A DNA stretch of 64,000 nt from Podocnemis expansa. Lineage: Eukaryota; Chordata; Testudines; Podocnemididae. The stretch lies in NCBI GenBank assembly GCA_007922195.1, contig ML681963.1:52647918-52711917 (forward strand), in the 5' to 3' direction. Each line of letters begins with the position of its first letter. The first letter of the stretch is position 1. The notes under the pieces are model-generated. The model ran no database searches. It was not told where the DNA came from and was given only the letters and a program-made list of their open reading frames with translations. The position numbers and the translations under genes were made by a program. Shown one piece after another: positions 22,242 to 35,750 of this stretch.

Positions 22242-23382
22242 TCATCCCTCCTCTCTTCCATAGCACAGGCCACAGAATTTCTCTTGGTAGGGGGAAAACA
22301 TCTCACCCATGTGCTGACTCCCTGCCATCCCAGGGATGGATGTCTTCCAACATTCTGCCCAATTGATTTGCTCTAAATACCTCTCTAAATGATGGGTCTT
22401 CCATCACTGCCCTTGGGAGACTATTCCCAGCCTGAGACACCTCAAGGCCATTACAGTTTGCCTCTTACAATCTTAATCAGTCTGAATTTTCTCCCTCTGT
22501 TCCTAGTGATTCTCCTGGGGACCATACAAGAGAATTACACAGAGAGCCAGAAAAACAAACAAGGAGTCTGGTGGCACTTTTAAAGACCAACAAATTTATG
22601 TATTGCATGAGCTTTCATGGGAGAAAATCCCACTTTGTCAGACGCTTTGAAGATGGGGAACTTACAGAATGGGAGGAAAATAAATGCATGGAAGTGTAAG
22701 TCATAGGATCAGGTCAGACTGTAACAGCAAATCAAAGAAGCTGTTAAGAGTCACACACTCAGAAACAGCACATAAAGGAGGATGAGGTCAAATCAACTGC
22801 TGCAATAGGAAAAGAATCTATAGTCACAATTCAATCCTGCTTTCACACAGTCAAATTTGCATATGAATTCCAGTTCTGCCATTTCTTTTTGAAGTTTTGA
22901 TGTGTTACCCATTTGCTGAAGCACAGCTATTAACAAATCATCAGTGGAATGAGATGGGAGATACTCTTACAGTGGGCTTATTTGGCTACATGGACTCTCT
23001 CCTCAGACCCTGCACTATCAGCACTCCCTGCTATCTTCAAGACACCACAGACTTCCTGAGGAAGATTCAGTCTATTGGTAACCTTCCCGAAAACACCATC
23101 CTAGCTACTATGGATGTAGAAGCTCTATAGACCAACATCCTATCCAAAGATGGATTATAAGCCATCAGGAGAACTATCCTAGATGATGTCATGGCACACA
23201 TCGTGATTGGGTTTTGTGACTTTGTACTCACCCACAAACATTTCAGATTTGAAGATAATTTATACCTTCAAGTCAGTGGCACTCCTATGGGTATCCACAT
23301 GGCCCCACAATATGCCATCATTTTTATGGCTGACTTAGAACAATGCTAACTCCAGTCTTGTTCCCAAGTACCACTCTTCTAC

Positions 23383-24015
23383 TTACGCTACACTGATGAT
23401 ATCTTCATCATCTGGACCCACCATAGGGATGCCCTTGAAGACTTCCACAGAGATTTCAAAAATTTCCACTCCATGATAAACCTTAGCTTGGAATATTCCA
23501 CACAGGAGATCTATTTTCTGGACACTGCCGGACAACTTAGTTCTCTTCATCCCTCAAGCTTCCACCCAAGACACACCACTCGATCCATTGTCTACAGCCA
23601 AGCCCTAAGTTATAACTGCATCTGTTCCAGTCCCTCAGACAGAGACAGACACCTTCAGGATCTCTATCAAGAATTCTTAAAACTAAAGTATCCATGTTGT
23701 GCAGTGAAGAAACAGATTGACAGAGCCAGATGGGTACCCAGAAGTCAACTACTACAGGAAAAGCTCAAGAAAAAAATCAAACAGAACACCACTGCTCATC
23801 ACCTAAAATCCCCAAGTCAGACCTCTACTGCACATCATCAAGGACCTACTGCCTGTTCTACAGATGATCTCTCACTCTCTCAAGCCTTGGGAGACAGACC
23901 TCTCCTCACCTATAGACAGTCCCCTAGCCTTAAACAGATACTAACCAGCAACTGCAGACCTAACAAAAGAAATATTAAAGCAGGCATGTACCCTTGCAAC
24001 AAACCACGTTGCTAA
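23383..24015 (+). pseudogene. PLE-1 reverse transcriptase, C-terminal half
   Basis: Starts at the RYTDDIFIIW catalytic box and continues through a region ending in Lys/Arg-rich KLKKKIKQN, then a Ser/Gln-rich linker and the CNKPRC zinc-binding-like motif. A frame is open from 23,473 to 24,015 (180 codons). The YTDD box replaces the more usual YIDD/YADD. Copies at 51,660 and 53,940 carry the same blocks. Confidence 0.75.
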
Positions 24016-24039
24016 CTTTGCCCACATATCTGCACAAAA

Positions 24040-24360
24040 GACACCATCACAGGACCTAATCAAACCAGCTACTTCATCAAGGGCTCATTCACTTGCTCAT
24101 CTACCAATTTTATTTATGCCATCATGTGCCAGAAATGCCCCCACACCTTATACATTGCACCAACAGGACAGTCTCTGCACTCAAGAATAAATGGACACAA
24201 AGCTGACATAAAAAATAACAACATTCAAAAACCAGCACAGGAACATTTCAATCTCCCTTTTCACTCCACTGATGATTTGTTAATAGCTGTGCTCAAGCAA
24301 ATGGGTAACATCAAAACTTCAAAGAGAAACTGCAGAACTGGAATTCATATGCAAATTTGA
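24040..24360 (+). pseudogene. PLE-1 GIY-YIG endonuclease domain
   Basis: Encodes FIYAIMCQKC, then TLYIA.TGQSLHSRINGHKAD and EHFNLPFHSTDDLL, the order expected of the PLE C-terminal GIY-YIG nuclease, which nicks the target for reverse transcription. The second GIY-YIG box is altered (YIA.TG rather than YIGxTG), so activity is doubtful. It ends at a stop at 24,360, followed by the non-coding tail. Confidence 0.75.
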
Positions 24361-25974
24361 CTGTGTAAATCATGACTATGGATTCTTTTCCCATTACAAC
24401 AGGTGATTTGACCTCATCTTCTTCTATGTGCTGTTTCCAAGTGTTTGAATCTTAACAACTTCTTTGATCTGCTGTTAAGTCTAACCTCATCCTATGACTT
24501 ATACTTCCCTGCATTTACTTTCCTCCCATTCTTTTCCCCATCTTCAAAGCATCTGATGAAGTTGGATTTTCTCTCATGAAAGCTCATGTTATAAATAAGT
24601 GTGTTAGTCTTCAAAAGTGCCACCAAATTCCTTGTTTATTTGACTGGACCAGACTAACATGGCTACCTCTTTGGAACAGGGGGCCAGCAAGCTCCAAGTT
24701 CACCTCTCACCTTTTGTGTCAGGGTGTTTGTGTTTGTCTAAAATTGAGTACTGCTTTCCCATAAGTCAGCCAGACCTTGAAACATGGTAGCTGATACAAC
24801 CCTGATAGTATATTCTTCCTTATATTGCAGGTGTCACCATAACAAGTGGGGGAGTTAAGGGTGAAATTTACTCTGTGTGGAAAGCCAGTGAAGCACAAAT
24901 TTAGCTCTTGCGCTGACTGTCTTCACAGAGGGTTATTTCTTCCCATGTGTCTAGTGACTTGGGAAGCTCATACCTTTTTATTCACATGCAAAAAAGTTCT
25001 CATTACTCCCAAATCTCAAGAAAGAAAAACATAGAGACACAGAGCTTTCTTGCAGCAGATGCTTCAGCAGCAAGATGTTTGTTTCCCAGCCTCAGTCAGG
25101 CAGACAGTTCCCCTCCAAACAGGAATGACAAAATGCTCAAAGTCTCGCCCCCTAGCTCCGTTATCTCTGCAGAGCTGTTGGCTTTGCAGCATAGACACAT
25201 TAGGAACCCAGCAGAGAAACATCCGCTCACAGAAGTCACTAATGCTGGGTGTGGCTAGTGGAAAGTTAGAGGGACATGTGGAGAAGGCAGCTGACAAGGA
25301 TGCCTCACAGGGATTCTCATAGAGTGCGCTTCCTTGCCTTCAGATTCATGCCAACCATATCTGGTCTTGGCTTTCTCTGCTAATGATGACTGTAAACACC
25401 AAGCCCCAGTCCAAGGAGGAATATTTCACTCCTACAGATAGAGCTGAAGTCCCTGGCTCCCAGCCCCTCTGTGTTTTGCTACAGTAATGAGCTTGGCAAC
25501 ATAAGGCCTGACGTAAAAAATACTGAAGACATTCACCATCTAGAAGAACATTTGTTTTAAAAAGGGGTGGAGGGAATCCCTCTCTCTGGGATCACTTCTC
25601 CTCTGGAGATGACTTATTCCAAAGTGGCTTGTTGTGATTTGCTAAAGCCACTGTGGCAATAAATGGGCTGCCTGCATATGGTGGAAAACTTCTGGCTTGG
25701 AAAGTAGCATTTTGGTCTCCATATGTTAGCTCTGGACTGCAAAGGATGAACCTGGAGGAGAATTCCTCAATGCAGAAGCAGTGTAAGGGAGGCATATATG
25801 GCTCTGTGCTGTCCACAATGAAGGCATGTGCCTGTGGCAGATGACATTCTGGATAGTAGAGAATCAGGCTGGAAGCTGGACAGCTGAGCTTTCCAAGTCC
25901 TGCATGATCCCAATCCCACTTATGTTCAGAAAAATACAGATCTGAGAAGGCTCCTGGCATCTCTCCTCCAGCTA

Positions 25975-26355
<381 letters not shown>

Positions 26356-28654
26356 TTATGGGCCAGACACTTTGGTCAATGTAAATCAGCATAGCACCAC
26401 TGATTTCAACAGAGCCTTGCCAATCTACCCCAGTTAAGGATCTGACCCTATAGGACCACAGAATGAATTGCCCATTGAAATCTTACAGACGCTTACTCAC
26501 AAAAGGGTGAAATTTCCCCCTTCTCAGAGAAGCCAACACAAGAGTCACGAATCACTGAGGTGATCAAAATAGGATGGTAATGGTACACAAGCCTTGCAGC
26601 GGGATGAATGTCAAACCCAAGTAGTACCACTGATTTCACTTGTGCAAGTCATGTAAACTTTTGCACAGGGTCTGTCCCAGAAATGCCCATAGGAACAAGG
26701 ATTTTCCTGGTCCACACTTTGCATGTTTCTGTGAACATTTGTCTTCTATTAAAAATGGAATATTAACATACACATATACATGCCCCATGGCAGTGTGGGA
26801 TTCTGTCAGCACATAGCCATATCAAAAGCAATGTCACATCTTACAAAATTATTCTGGCAGCTCATGAGAGCTGTTTACTCTCTGATTACTAGTAAAAAAC
26901 ACTGTTAACAATAATTAATTTGTTTGTTTTAGCTTAGCTAGTCGGGTAGATGAAGAAACTTGGCTGTTCACAAACAAGCTGACAGCTTGAAAGGCCACTA
27001 AATATGATCTGATCTAAAAGATTCTCAACGTGGAGGTCACATGCCTTTAGGATTCCTGAAGGGAAACACCAGCAATGAATGCATTTCTCTCCCTTCTGCT
27101 AGATTCTAAAAATACCAATAATTGCATTAGGTGGAATACATGATGTACGCATCAAGAAAAAGAAGAAGGTACATCTGTTTATGTACATGGCCCTTAAAAG
27201 ACACTACCACTGAGCTGTGACTCAAATCAAATGCATTTTCAAAAGGAATGGGTTTGATAGCTAACAAACTTATATTGTAACTAGCAAGTTAATGACTGAG
27301 ACTCTAGTGCACACACAAGTTAAAAATTTGTCACTGTGCTGGGGGTTTTAAAAGATTTGAAGAGGCAGTCTGAACAGTTTGATTCTGTTACCCAAGATTT
27401 TGCTGTTGTAAATATCACATTGTAACAGAGCCACATTTCAGCCTCTGAAAAAACAAGTCTTCTCCCTATTCTAAAATACTCACTAATCAAAATTTTCAAA
27501 CCTGCATTACCTAAAGGAAAGGTTCCTGTATCTACATTTTAAACAGTGACTAGTGATTATAAATGCCAAAACTGAGACACTTTCAAAAGGCCAGTGTTCA
27601 GAAAGTGCTAAGCATCTCTGAAAAACAAGTCCCTTTAAGATATTTCCAGGTTGGGCTCCCAAAAATCAAGACAATGTAAATCACTTGTTCTTTTGAAAAA
27701 TTAAGCTCATAAATCGTATTAAGCAGCTAAACAAAACTGTCTTGCTTTTCAAAGGTGGTGGAAACACCCATAAAATCCTTTGAAGTCAATGGAATCTGTA
27801 GGTGCTCAACATTTTAAGCAACGAGCCCGTGTTTATTTAGTTGCTTGGCTATGGATTGAAGAAGCCTGGCTTGAGTCACTCAGGAATGAGAGTGTTGCCT
27901 AATTAGATTTGAATGCCTGTATATTCTGACAAAGGTATACGGTTTTCACTTGTCAATTTCCCAGGGCTGATACAGGTTGTTTGTAAATGGTAAACTGGCA
28001 TGCCGGTAACAAAGGAAAAGAAAATGTGCAAAAAAACTAGTTTTTTATGACTTGGTGTAAAAAGGATAATTTTGAAAAAGTAAAAAAGATTGAGGCTTTG
28101 GAACAGCTCAGCTGAATTTGATTAAAGGAGCTAGGTTGGAGATTTGATTCTCCTCATCCGTTTCTGACTGTTTGACCTATTTGTTGTGTGAGGTACAACT
28201 GGATAACAACTGCACCAATTGTAACTAAAAGAAATTCTAATTAATTTACTCTTGCAGAAAGAATGCAAACATGATAATCAGTAAGCCCTGCTCATCTGTA
28301 ACCGGTGTGGTTCCCTTTTACCTTATCTGCCTCCGTCCCCATCCAAGTAGCCATTTTTCCTTGTTAAATACTTTACGGGTTTTATGGAACATTGACTGGA
28401 TACACTGAGGAGACTTTAACTGAAGGGTTATGTCTAGATGTGCCACAAGTGAGCACATTCATAGACAAGTTCTTCCTTGTGTATTTGCCTGGGCTGTTGT
28501 ATAATTTGCAGTCACCTTTTTGGGGTTATGACGACACAGTTGGCTGCTTTGGATTTAGGTGCATGGTGATTTACACCATTGTCTCAGGGCCTAATTTAAT
28601 GCCTCTTGAAATCAGCAGAAAGATTCTGCTAGGATTCAAGATCTAAATATTGTG

Positions 28655-28850
28655 TGATTTAGTAGCTAGAACATGGGACTGGGATTCAGAAGACATGGGT
28701 TCTATTTCTGTTCCTACTGCTGGCCTGCAGGATGATCTCGGGCAACTCACTTTCCTGTTTGTGCCTCAGTTTCCCCATCTGTAAAAGTGGATCTTGACAT
28801 GGACTACAATGTGAAGTGCTTTGAGATCTACTAATGAAAAGCATTAGGGA
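28655..28850 (+). repeat. MIR SINE
   Basis: The order of blocks is that of MIR: 'tagtagctagaacatggga', 'gattcagaagacatgggttc', 'gggcaactcactttcct', 'tgcctcagtttccccatctg' and 'aagtgctttgagatct'. hAT element D is inserted at its 3' end. Confidence 0.72.
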
Positions 28851-28860
28851 ATAGCTAGGC

Positions 28861-29682
28861 CAGGGGTGTCAAACTTATAGCCTTTCTGCCTGGGTGTGCC
28901 TGGAAGCTGTCTGCAGCGGCATTGAATAGCAAACATAGGCTGGCTGCTGACGGAGCAGAGCAGAGCCGGGGGGGCACGCATGTATGTGTGCGCACGCACA
29001 CAAACACACACTCTGACTCTCTCATATGATCCCTGACATAGCACAGGGGACCAAAGGAAGTGCTCTAGCCAATCCTAGCTCAGCTCTGTTGTGGTCTGCC
29101 AACCAGTCAGAGTCTCAGACACAGCAGGCTGGGCTGGGCTGCTGGAGCACCACAGCATCGACCCCTACCCCACCTGATCCCTGTCAGTCAATCAGTCAGC
29201 ATGCCTAATCTGACTGACAGCACAGTGTGCAAACCACAAACAGGAAAAGTAGGTGGGTGCCACGTGGGGAATGAGTCAATCAAAGGCCAGTCAGCACTGA
29301 CACAACCAAAGGTGAGCATGCTGCATGACTGGCAGTGAGCTGGGGGCAGGGAGGAGGAGAAAGAGGCAGGGAGCCCAGCCTGCTGTGACTGAGACTGATT
29401 GCTTGACTACCACCATGCCGTAGGTGAAGTGGAAAAGAAGGGGTCTGGGAGCTGCACAGCAGGGGAAGGGGGTCCAGGAGCTAGTGTGGTGAAGGGGAAC
29501 CACAGGGTAGGGGAAAGGGAAGGTGTCAGAGAGCCTGTGGGGTTCGGGAGGGGAAAGGAGAGCCCATGCTGCTCTGAATGTGGTAGGGGAAAGGGCTGGG
29601 TAGCCTGTGTGGACACATGGCCCGCATTAGGTGTCCTGCCCTCCAATGTGGCTCCCCACATTGAATGAGTTTGACATCTCTG
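28861..29682. mobile_element. Non-autonomous hAT-like element D
   Basis: The termini are CAGGGGTGTCAAACTTAT and TGAGTTTGACATCTCTG. The flanks are agctaggc (28,853-28,860) and agttaggc (29,683-29,690), 7/8 identical. The 822-bp interior holds a short CA/CACA tract near 28,995 and purine-rich 'ggggaaagg' repeats. No transposase was seen. Confidence 0.8.
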
Positions 29683-29727
29683 AGTTAGGCATTGCTATTA
29701 TTGATTGGCCAGATGTCTAATTAGTAT

Positions 29728-29832
29728 AAAACTCCTGTCTGATGAAGTGGGATTTTCTCTCATGAAAGCTCATGCAATAAAAAAATTCATTAGTCTTTAA
29801 AAATGCCACAGGACTCCTTGCTTGTTTTACTG
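29728..29832 (+). mobile_element. PLE 3' tail fragment
   Basis: Shows 'gtctgatgaagtgggatttt', 'gaaagctcatgcaata', 'attcattagtcttta' and 'ccacaggactccttgcttg', the common PLE terminus. It starts 46 bp after hAT element D. Confidence 0.78.
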
Positions 29833-30919
29833 TACTGTATAACAGTTCTTGGATCTATCTGTGGATTTTGTACACTGCCACTCCCCCACTGTTCCTAAGC
29901 CCGATAGAATTTGACAATGCTGTTGTACTTGAATGTTGTCATTGTGGTTATAAAATGTTTTTATTAGATCACATCTCATCTTGTATGGTTTCTAACATCA
30001 ATCTTTGAGGTTGGCTGGGTCCAGGCTTCTACAATTACAGCGACAGGAGCATGTGCAAGTGCTATAAAGGACCCTTAAACAATAACACACTGCAGTGTGA
30101 ATTAGTTATGCTGTCTCATGAGATTGTAGGGTTCTCCAATACCTGAACAGTGGACTTAGCACCCTAAAATGGTTGTTTCAATGATTTCTGAGTGGTGCTG
30201 CTACTGGCTCAAAACCACAAGACTCCAAGTTCCCATCCCCCAAATCAGTTTGTTCTCCTAACCCATGCCTTGGCATAGAATCTCCCATTTCTCCTCACTG
30301 TGCCTTTACTTATAAATACCCGTTACTAAAAGTCAGAAAGCATTAAGGCTACTATAAGAGAAACAATCAGCACAAAGAGGCAAGGAGCAAGTCCTTTGCA
30401 TTTTTTAAGAGAGCAAAAGCAAGGAGGGTGTTTATTTCAATACTGCACTGACATCTCCTTTCTCCAAAGACATGTGGGTGAGTGGGCGTGCGGAAGTTCA
30501 CACGTGTATGAACTGTGCTAAATTTGCTCTGTTCTCAGCCTGGCTAATTACACACTGCCTTCCTATAAATCCCCAGTGTGGTATCTACTGGAGAAACGAC
30601 ACTTCTCTTTGCCACCTACGATACTGTTGCTGGAGTGTAAGGGGGTCAGAAATCTAAACTCCAAGGCTGCTGCATTTCATTGGTGGATCTAATCTTATCT
30701 CCCCCCTTGATCATATATTTTGTGGGCATGATCCAAAGCCTGGTAAAGTGGATAGGAAGACTATCATTGACTCTCATGGGCTTTGGATCGGAACTTGTAG
30801 GCTCTGTTCAGCTACAGAATGGCGGAAATTCTTTGGGATGAAAAGCTGCAATGGATTATTTGAATATGACTTCTTTAGCAATGCCCTAAACAAAAGGGGT
30901 TATGCTCTGAGTAACTTAC

Positions 30920-31108
30920 AAAGACACTGTGGGAGGGATCGGTCCCAAGTGCCATCCCCCTGACAGGAAAGTACATGTGTGCCCAATAAATAATATCCAT
31001 GGCTGCATTGATATGAGACAGTTGTTCCAAAGCTGAATCTGTGAAGACCACTTGGCTGCACTTGACGGATGCTGTTTTCCAGGTGCCCCGGGTCAGTACA
31101 GTTTACAA
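30920..31108 (-). CDS. CSMD2: CSMD2 exon: sushi domain 20
   Basis: This 189-bp exon encodes 63 residues, IVNCTDPGHLENS to LPQCL. The acceptor is TTGTTTGCAG and the donor GTAAGT. Cys lie at 4, 35, 49 and 62 and Trp at 55. The long Cys1-Cys2 loop (RQVQPSGLHRFSFGTTVSY) matches the CSMD2-type insertion. The NCT sequon puts a possible N-glycan beside the first disulfide. The pyrimidine tract upstream runs for dozens of bases and translates as a hydrophobic stretch if read through, which is not coding. Confidence 0.92.
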
Positions 31109-32578
31109 CTGCAAACAAATACAGAAAACAAAAATACAAAACCAAAGGTGTAACAAAGAACAAAGGACTCTCTAGAACAAGGAAGAAAAGGGGATGAAAT
31201 CTCAAGCCACACATTCCACAGTTTGGTTTCGTTTCCTCCCCCCATGCCTTAAAAAAATAATCAAACAAAATACTTGGATTTAAAAAAACAGGTTATCTTC
31301 AGGACCCAATCCTGCCATGTGACATGCAGACACAGAGTCTCACTGAGGGATTGGGCAGTTGGCAAGCAGGTGAAAAGAGCCGACGTTGCCATAAACAGAT
31401 GAGCAGTAAGGACAGAGTTACTGGACTGAGAGAATATAGAGGGAGGGAGCGCAGGGATGGGAAGGATGGAATTTGATAAGTGAACTTCAGTGTGGCTACA
31501 GGAGGCAGGAGCCCTGGGAATGAGATGGTAGAGAGGTCAGCATATGGGAACACAATTGACTCTTGCTGGGTCAAATTCTTGGCTAGCATGGATTGGTGCA
31601 CCCCTAACTAAGCTGTATGGGCTATTCTGATTGATACAGGCTACAGATCATAGAATAATAGGATATTAGGACTGGAAGAGACCTCAGGAGGTCATCTAGT
31701 TCAACTCCCTGCTCAAGGCAGGACCAACCTCAACTAAATCATCCTAGCTAGGGCTTTGTCAAGCTGTACATTAAAAACCTCTAAGGATAGAGATTCTAGC
31801 ACTTCCTTCAGTAAACCACCCCAGTGTTTTACCTCTATAAACAGATCTGGCCTAATGATTTTTTTTTCTTACTTGAAATTCGTGCTTCGATAGATTGGAA
31901 GGTGAATCATTATAGCAGCTAACTGAATTTATCTTGATTACAGGGCATGGCATTAGCGCTCCACCTTTGTCTGCAAAACCCCCATCACATCTTCTCTCTG
32001 TTTCCCAGGTACATTCCCCTGCTGCCCAAATAGTGAAACATCTGCTGAAGAAATGATGGAGCACAGTCACGGTATGCAAGGGTTTTTCCTTGGGCCAGAG
32101 TGGCAGCTGGTGAGAACTTGCAGAGTTCCACTGAAGTCAATACACTGAAGTGACACTGTTTGCAATGAGGCAGCATCAGTTTATACCAGTGGAAAATCTG
32201 GCCCAGAGTTTGTAACCAGAAATCAAGAATTTCACAATGAAAAAAAATAAAAATATAAAAAAGGCGTTATATAGTAAAGTGACCTGTTTGGGGCTCAGCT
32301 TGGGGCCTCTGCCCTGTGCATGGAACATATTTTTCTCAAAGACTTTCTTCTACTTCCATTTCCCAGGAAGCCCCTCTTCTGCTCCCAAAGCTGGCGTTAA
32401 CTCCCTTGTCACAACCCTGTTACACTGCATACCTGAGAGCATTTCTGATCCTGGGATTGTAGCTCTAGCTATCATCTACTCCTTCGAGCAGCATCTTCCT
32501 TCTTTGATGGGAGCTAGGCAGTTATAGGCTCCAGGCCTCAACCAGTGGTCGAATGGGGGTAGGAGGAAGATGACTTAC
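31109..32578. other. CSMD2 intron between sushi 19 and sushi 20
   Basis: Holds one CR1 3' fragment (31,645-31,860). Near 32,175-32,205 is another 'ccagtggaaaatctggccca' word typical of old intronic repeats here. Nothing else was recognised. Confidence 0.5.
31645..31860 (-). mobile_element. CR1 LINE, 3' end fragment
   Basis: On the plus strand it starts 'catagaataataggatatta', then 'gactggaagagacctcagga', 'ggtcatctagttcaactccc', wording that also opens the long CR1 at 45,973. It is therefore a minus-strand 3' fragment. The terminal octamer-like repeats are visible at its edge. Confidence 0.82.
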
Positions 32579-32752
32579 TGCGGCAGGTGGGCACGGAGTT
32601 GCTCCACTGGCCATTCGCCAGGCACTGCGATTGGGATGCCCCCTCCAAGTGGTACCCAACATTGCATACAAACTTGGCCACGTCATTCAGGTTGAACTGG
32701 CTCCCCTGTGTCAGGCCGTTGGCTGGGTTGCCCGGGTGACCACAAGTGATGG
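32579..32752 (-). CDS. CSMD2: CSMD2 exon: sushi domain 19
   Basis: This 174-bp exon encodes 58 residues, PITCGHPGNPANG to SVPTCR. The acceptor is CTGATTGTAG and the donor GTAAGT. Cys 4, 30, 44 and 57 and Trp 50 give an intact CCP module. The segment GLTQG.QFNLNDV is typical of CSMD2 as remembered, while CSMD1 has a different loop here. Its minus-strand frame was translated by hand from the splice sites, since it does not stand out as a long open frame. Confidence 0.91.
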
Positions 32753-33829
32753 CTACAATCAGAAAGTGGAGATATTATCTCTTTGGCCTTGTGCCTGGAG
32801 GAAGTGAGCAGTCAGCCTGGAAGGGGAGTTCTCAAGCAGAAAGGTCTCTAAGAAATTACCACCATATTCCACAACAGCCACCCTCTGCAGCACTTAAGCA
32901 CAGTAAAGCTGTACTGATTTACACCTGTGGAGGATCTCTCCCTGTGCTGTTTGCTGGAGGCATTTCCTATGGGAGTTCATCACCCAGCTTCTACTGCATC
33001 TTATTGGGAGTTGGGCACCTAATTCCCTTTAGTTCCTCTGAAAATCCATGCCATTATTAATTCATTCACCAAGCTCTCAGAGATGTGCTAAGCACCACCC
33101 AGACATTCAAACCCATGAGGCCTGATCCTTCTTTTACTCTGCCTGGTATAAATCAGAATTAAACCCACTGAAGCCCATGGAGTCAGTTACATGGGGCAGG
33201 GGAGTGGGTGGGAGAGGAAACAAATTTAACAGTAAAAAGGAAAACCAGGTTCCTGGAACCTGGCTTAGAGAGCATACAATCTAAATGGTCCAAAACTAGT
33301 GTAGGGATATGCACAGCCCTCCTGCTTTAGGGTGCAAATCAGTTTTTAACTGAAGGAAGGAACCCATCAGCACATTATCTCAGAACTGTCTCCTGAAGCA
33401 ATTTCTCACATCATCCTCTGAAAAAGCTAGTGCTGACCATGAGACAGGACACAGAGCTAAATGGAGAAGGGTTCTCTGACACAGTCTGTTGATGCTTATA
33501 TTCTGGAGACAATGTGTGAGATGGGTACAGATAGACAATGGATATAACAACAGGATTATGCTGACAATTAGCAAAGACCATGCTTGGATTTAACATATGC
33601 TTGGCTGGCTCATGGCTTGTGGGCATCCCCCCAACAGAAGCAGGTCTTAAAGAGGGATTTAAAGTACTATCAACCCTACTGCATGGAGTTAAGTTGGAGT
33701 CTTTAAAGTACAGCAGTGTTTCTCCCTTTGCAAAGAAAGCTTGAGGATTTTCAGTTAAGCGCCTTCTGGCCCCATTAAGAAAATGACATTGTTTGATAAC
33801 CAATAACAAAGCAAAGCTGACTGAAGGAC

Positions 33830-33935
33830 ATAGGAATCACCATGCTGGAACAGACCAATGGTCCTTTACTAGAAATCCAGTATTTTGCCTCTGACAGTAG
33901 CCAATTCCCAATGCTACAGAGGAAGGTGAGAAAAA
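33830..33935 (-). mobile_element. CR1 LINE, 3' end fragment
   Basis: The words 'cataggaatcaccatgctgg', 'cagaccaatggtcc' and 'agtagccaattcccaatgct' match the second CR1 family in the window (57,555-57,790). The minus orientation is inferred from the shared end. Confidence 0.7.
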
Positions 33936-35611
33936 AAAATAATACACCCGGTCAATTGGGCAAGACTATACCAGGAGGAGAGGTGTTAGGCCTTGAAGCA
34001 TGAAAATTGATAGCCTTTTGGTGCTACACAAAGTAGATGTCAAACTCTCTTCGATGTATCCATTAGTCACCATTCTAGTTCTGTTTTGAACTACGTGGTG
34101 GATTCTTTGTCAGCATAAAAATAAGAGTCTCTTTAGACTCCTTATATCTCAAACTCCAGCTCACACATAACATAGCAACTGTCTTGGAGCAGGTGGGGGG
34201 AGGGGAGACATTAACAACACAGGGAGTTATGATGGGATAACACAGTGCCCTACTACTATACAAAAAACTATACAGCCTCAAGGCATCTATTTGCAAAGCC
34301 CAACAAGACTTTGTTTTAATTACTTCAAATGTCTGTTGCATCAAAGGGCTGCTCTAGGTTTAATTGCTTTGAGGCCAACTTTTGAACATCTGGCCCCTGC
34401 ACAGGATGTTCAGAATCCGTCAGTAGCCAAATCAGATTGTAATTACCAAAAAGGGAAATTAAGCTAAAATGATCAACTGAAAGCTATATTAAGGTCCCTG
34501 TGTTTGAAAGGTAGGACGCCAGTGAAGAGGGCACTGGTAAAGGCAAGCAGTTCTGATGGATTGGGTGTACATATCTAACAGTAGATTCATTCAATGAGAA
34601 ACCAGCCAATTCATGAAAATACATGCACTTTAGAAATGCTTAGTGAAGGCATGGTTTGAAGAATCCTAGCAGTCATAATGCTTGGCTATCTGCAGTCTGA
34701 CTTACTGGTCCTGGCTCATTCCTCACATAGTGTCCTAAACAGGTTTTCTGCTTCCCACTGAGGTGCACAGATGCTTAGTAAAGATGAACTAAAATCTTGC
34801 GTTAGAAAATTCTTGCACTTCGGATGCATTTGATATATGGTGTCAGACCTGGACTCCAATTTTCATATGACCCTTATCCTCATAACGGAACGAAGCTGAA
34901 TTTTGGAGCATCCGCAAAGTTTTGCAGTTTAAGCCCATCTCTAACAATTAGACTTGTGTCTGTATTATTTATTGCTTGGCAGGGCATCTGCTGACTGGTC
35001 TTGTCCTGTTCTGAAACAGATGTTGCTCTCACTTTTGAGCATGTAAAGCTACAGCACAGAGTGGTGAGGTTGGAAACCACAACTGCCAAGTCAGGATATG
35101 AAATATTAAACATCTCCTTATCAATAGATGGCACCGCCTATATATTTATTAACACTATTGTTGGAAATCCAGTGAGTTATTAATTAGCTTATTTACTGAC
35201 AAGATAAATTAGCAGCCTGGGAAATGTGACTCCTAAAAATGCATCATGGGATGGAGATTAATTCTCCTCTCACTTATTCCTGTGTAAATCAGGAGTAACT
35301 GCACAGAGGGCTGTAAGATTGCAGGGGTGTAAATGAGATGATAATCAATATTTTGAGCCTGATTCTGGCTTCAGGTCTAAATGGGGACTAAATTCACCCA
35401 TTTTAAGGTGAAAAGGAGCTATTATGATTTTGTCTCCGGCAACACACAGGGCCAGAAAATTTTACCTGATCACCCCCACATCCATACCAATACCCTCTGC
35501 TTTAATCATAGAGGCTTTCTCTGTAACTTCAATGCAGTTTCTTCAGATTGACACCAGAAGTACTGAGATTCAGCTATAGAATGGTATTCAATTCCAATGT
35601 ACCTCCCCAGG

Positions 35612-35750
35612 CAGGGCTGTAACTATGGTGGGACAAGCGCGGCTTTGCCCTGGGCATGCCAGAGCAGCTCCATTAAAGGGTGTGTTCCTTGCCACTCGCC
35701 CCAGGTGGCAGCCATTGTAAGGGGTGCCAAATTCCTTAGTTACAGCTCTG
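35612..35750. mobile_element. Non-autonomous hAT-like element F (139 bp)
   Basis: The termini CAGGGCTGTAACTA and TAGTTACAGCTCTG are nearly perfect inverted repeats. The flanks are tccccagg and ctcccagg (6 of 8 match). The interior is a short GC-rich spacer. Confidence 0.75.

Larger units (their letters stand above)
22551..24670 (+). mobile_element. Penelope-like element (PLE-1) with inverted tail at its start
   Basis: Bases about 22,960-24,015 encode a broken PLE reverse transcriptase: DTTDFLRKIQSIG, then FCDFVLTHKHFRFEDN, then GTPMG..MAPQYA and the catalytic RYTDDIFIIW (near 23,383). Downstream lie the linker with the Cys motif (CNKPRC.LC near 24,000) and the GIY-YIG-like endonuclease start IYAIMCQKCPHTLYIA (24,115). 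Stops occur in several places (for example after MDVEAL and after DLEQC), so it is dead. Bases 22,551 to about 22,960 are on the minus strand and match the 3' tail at 24,260-24,650, so the element is flanked by inverted copies of its own tail. Confidence 0.85.
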
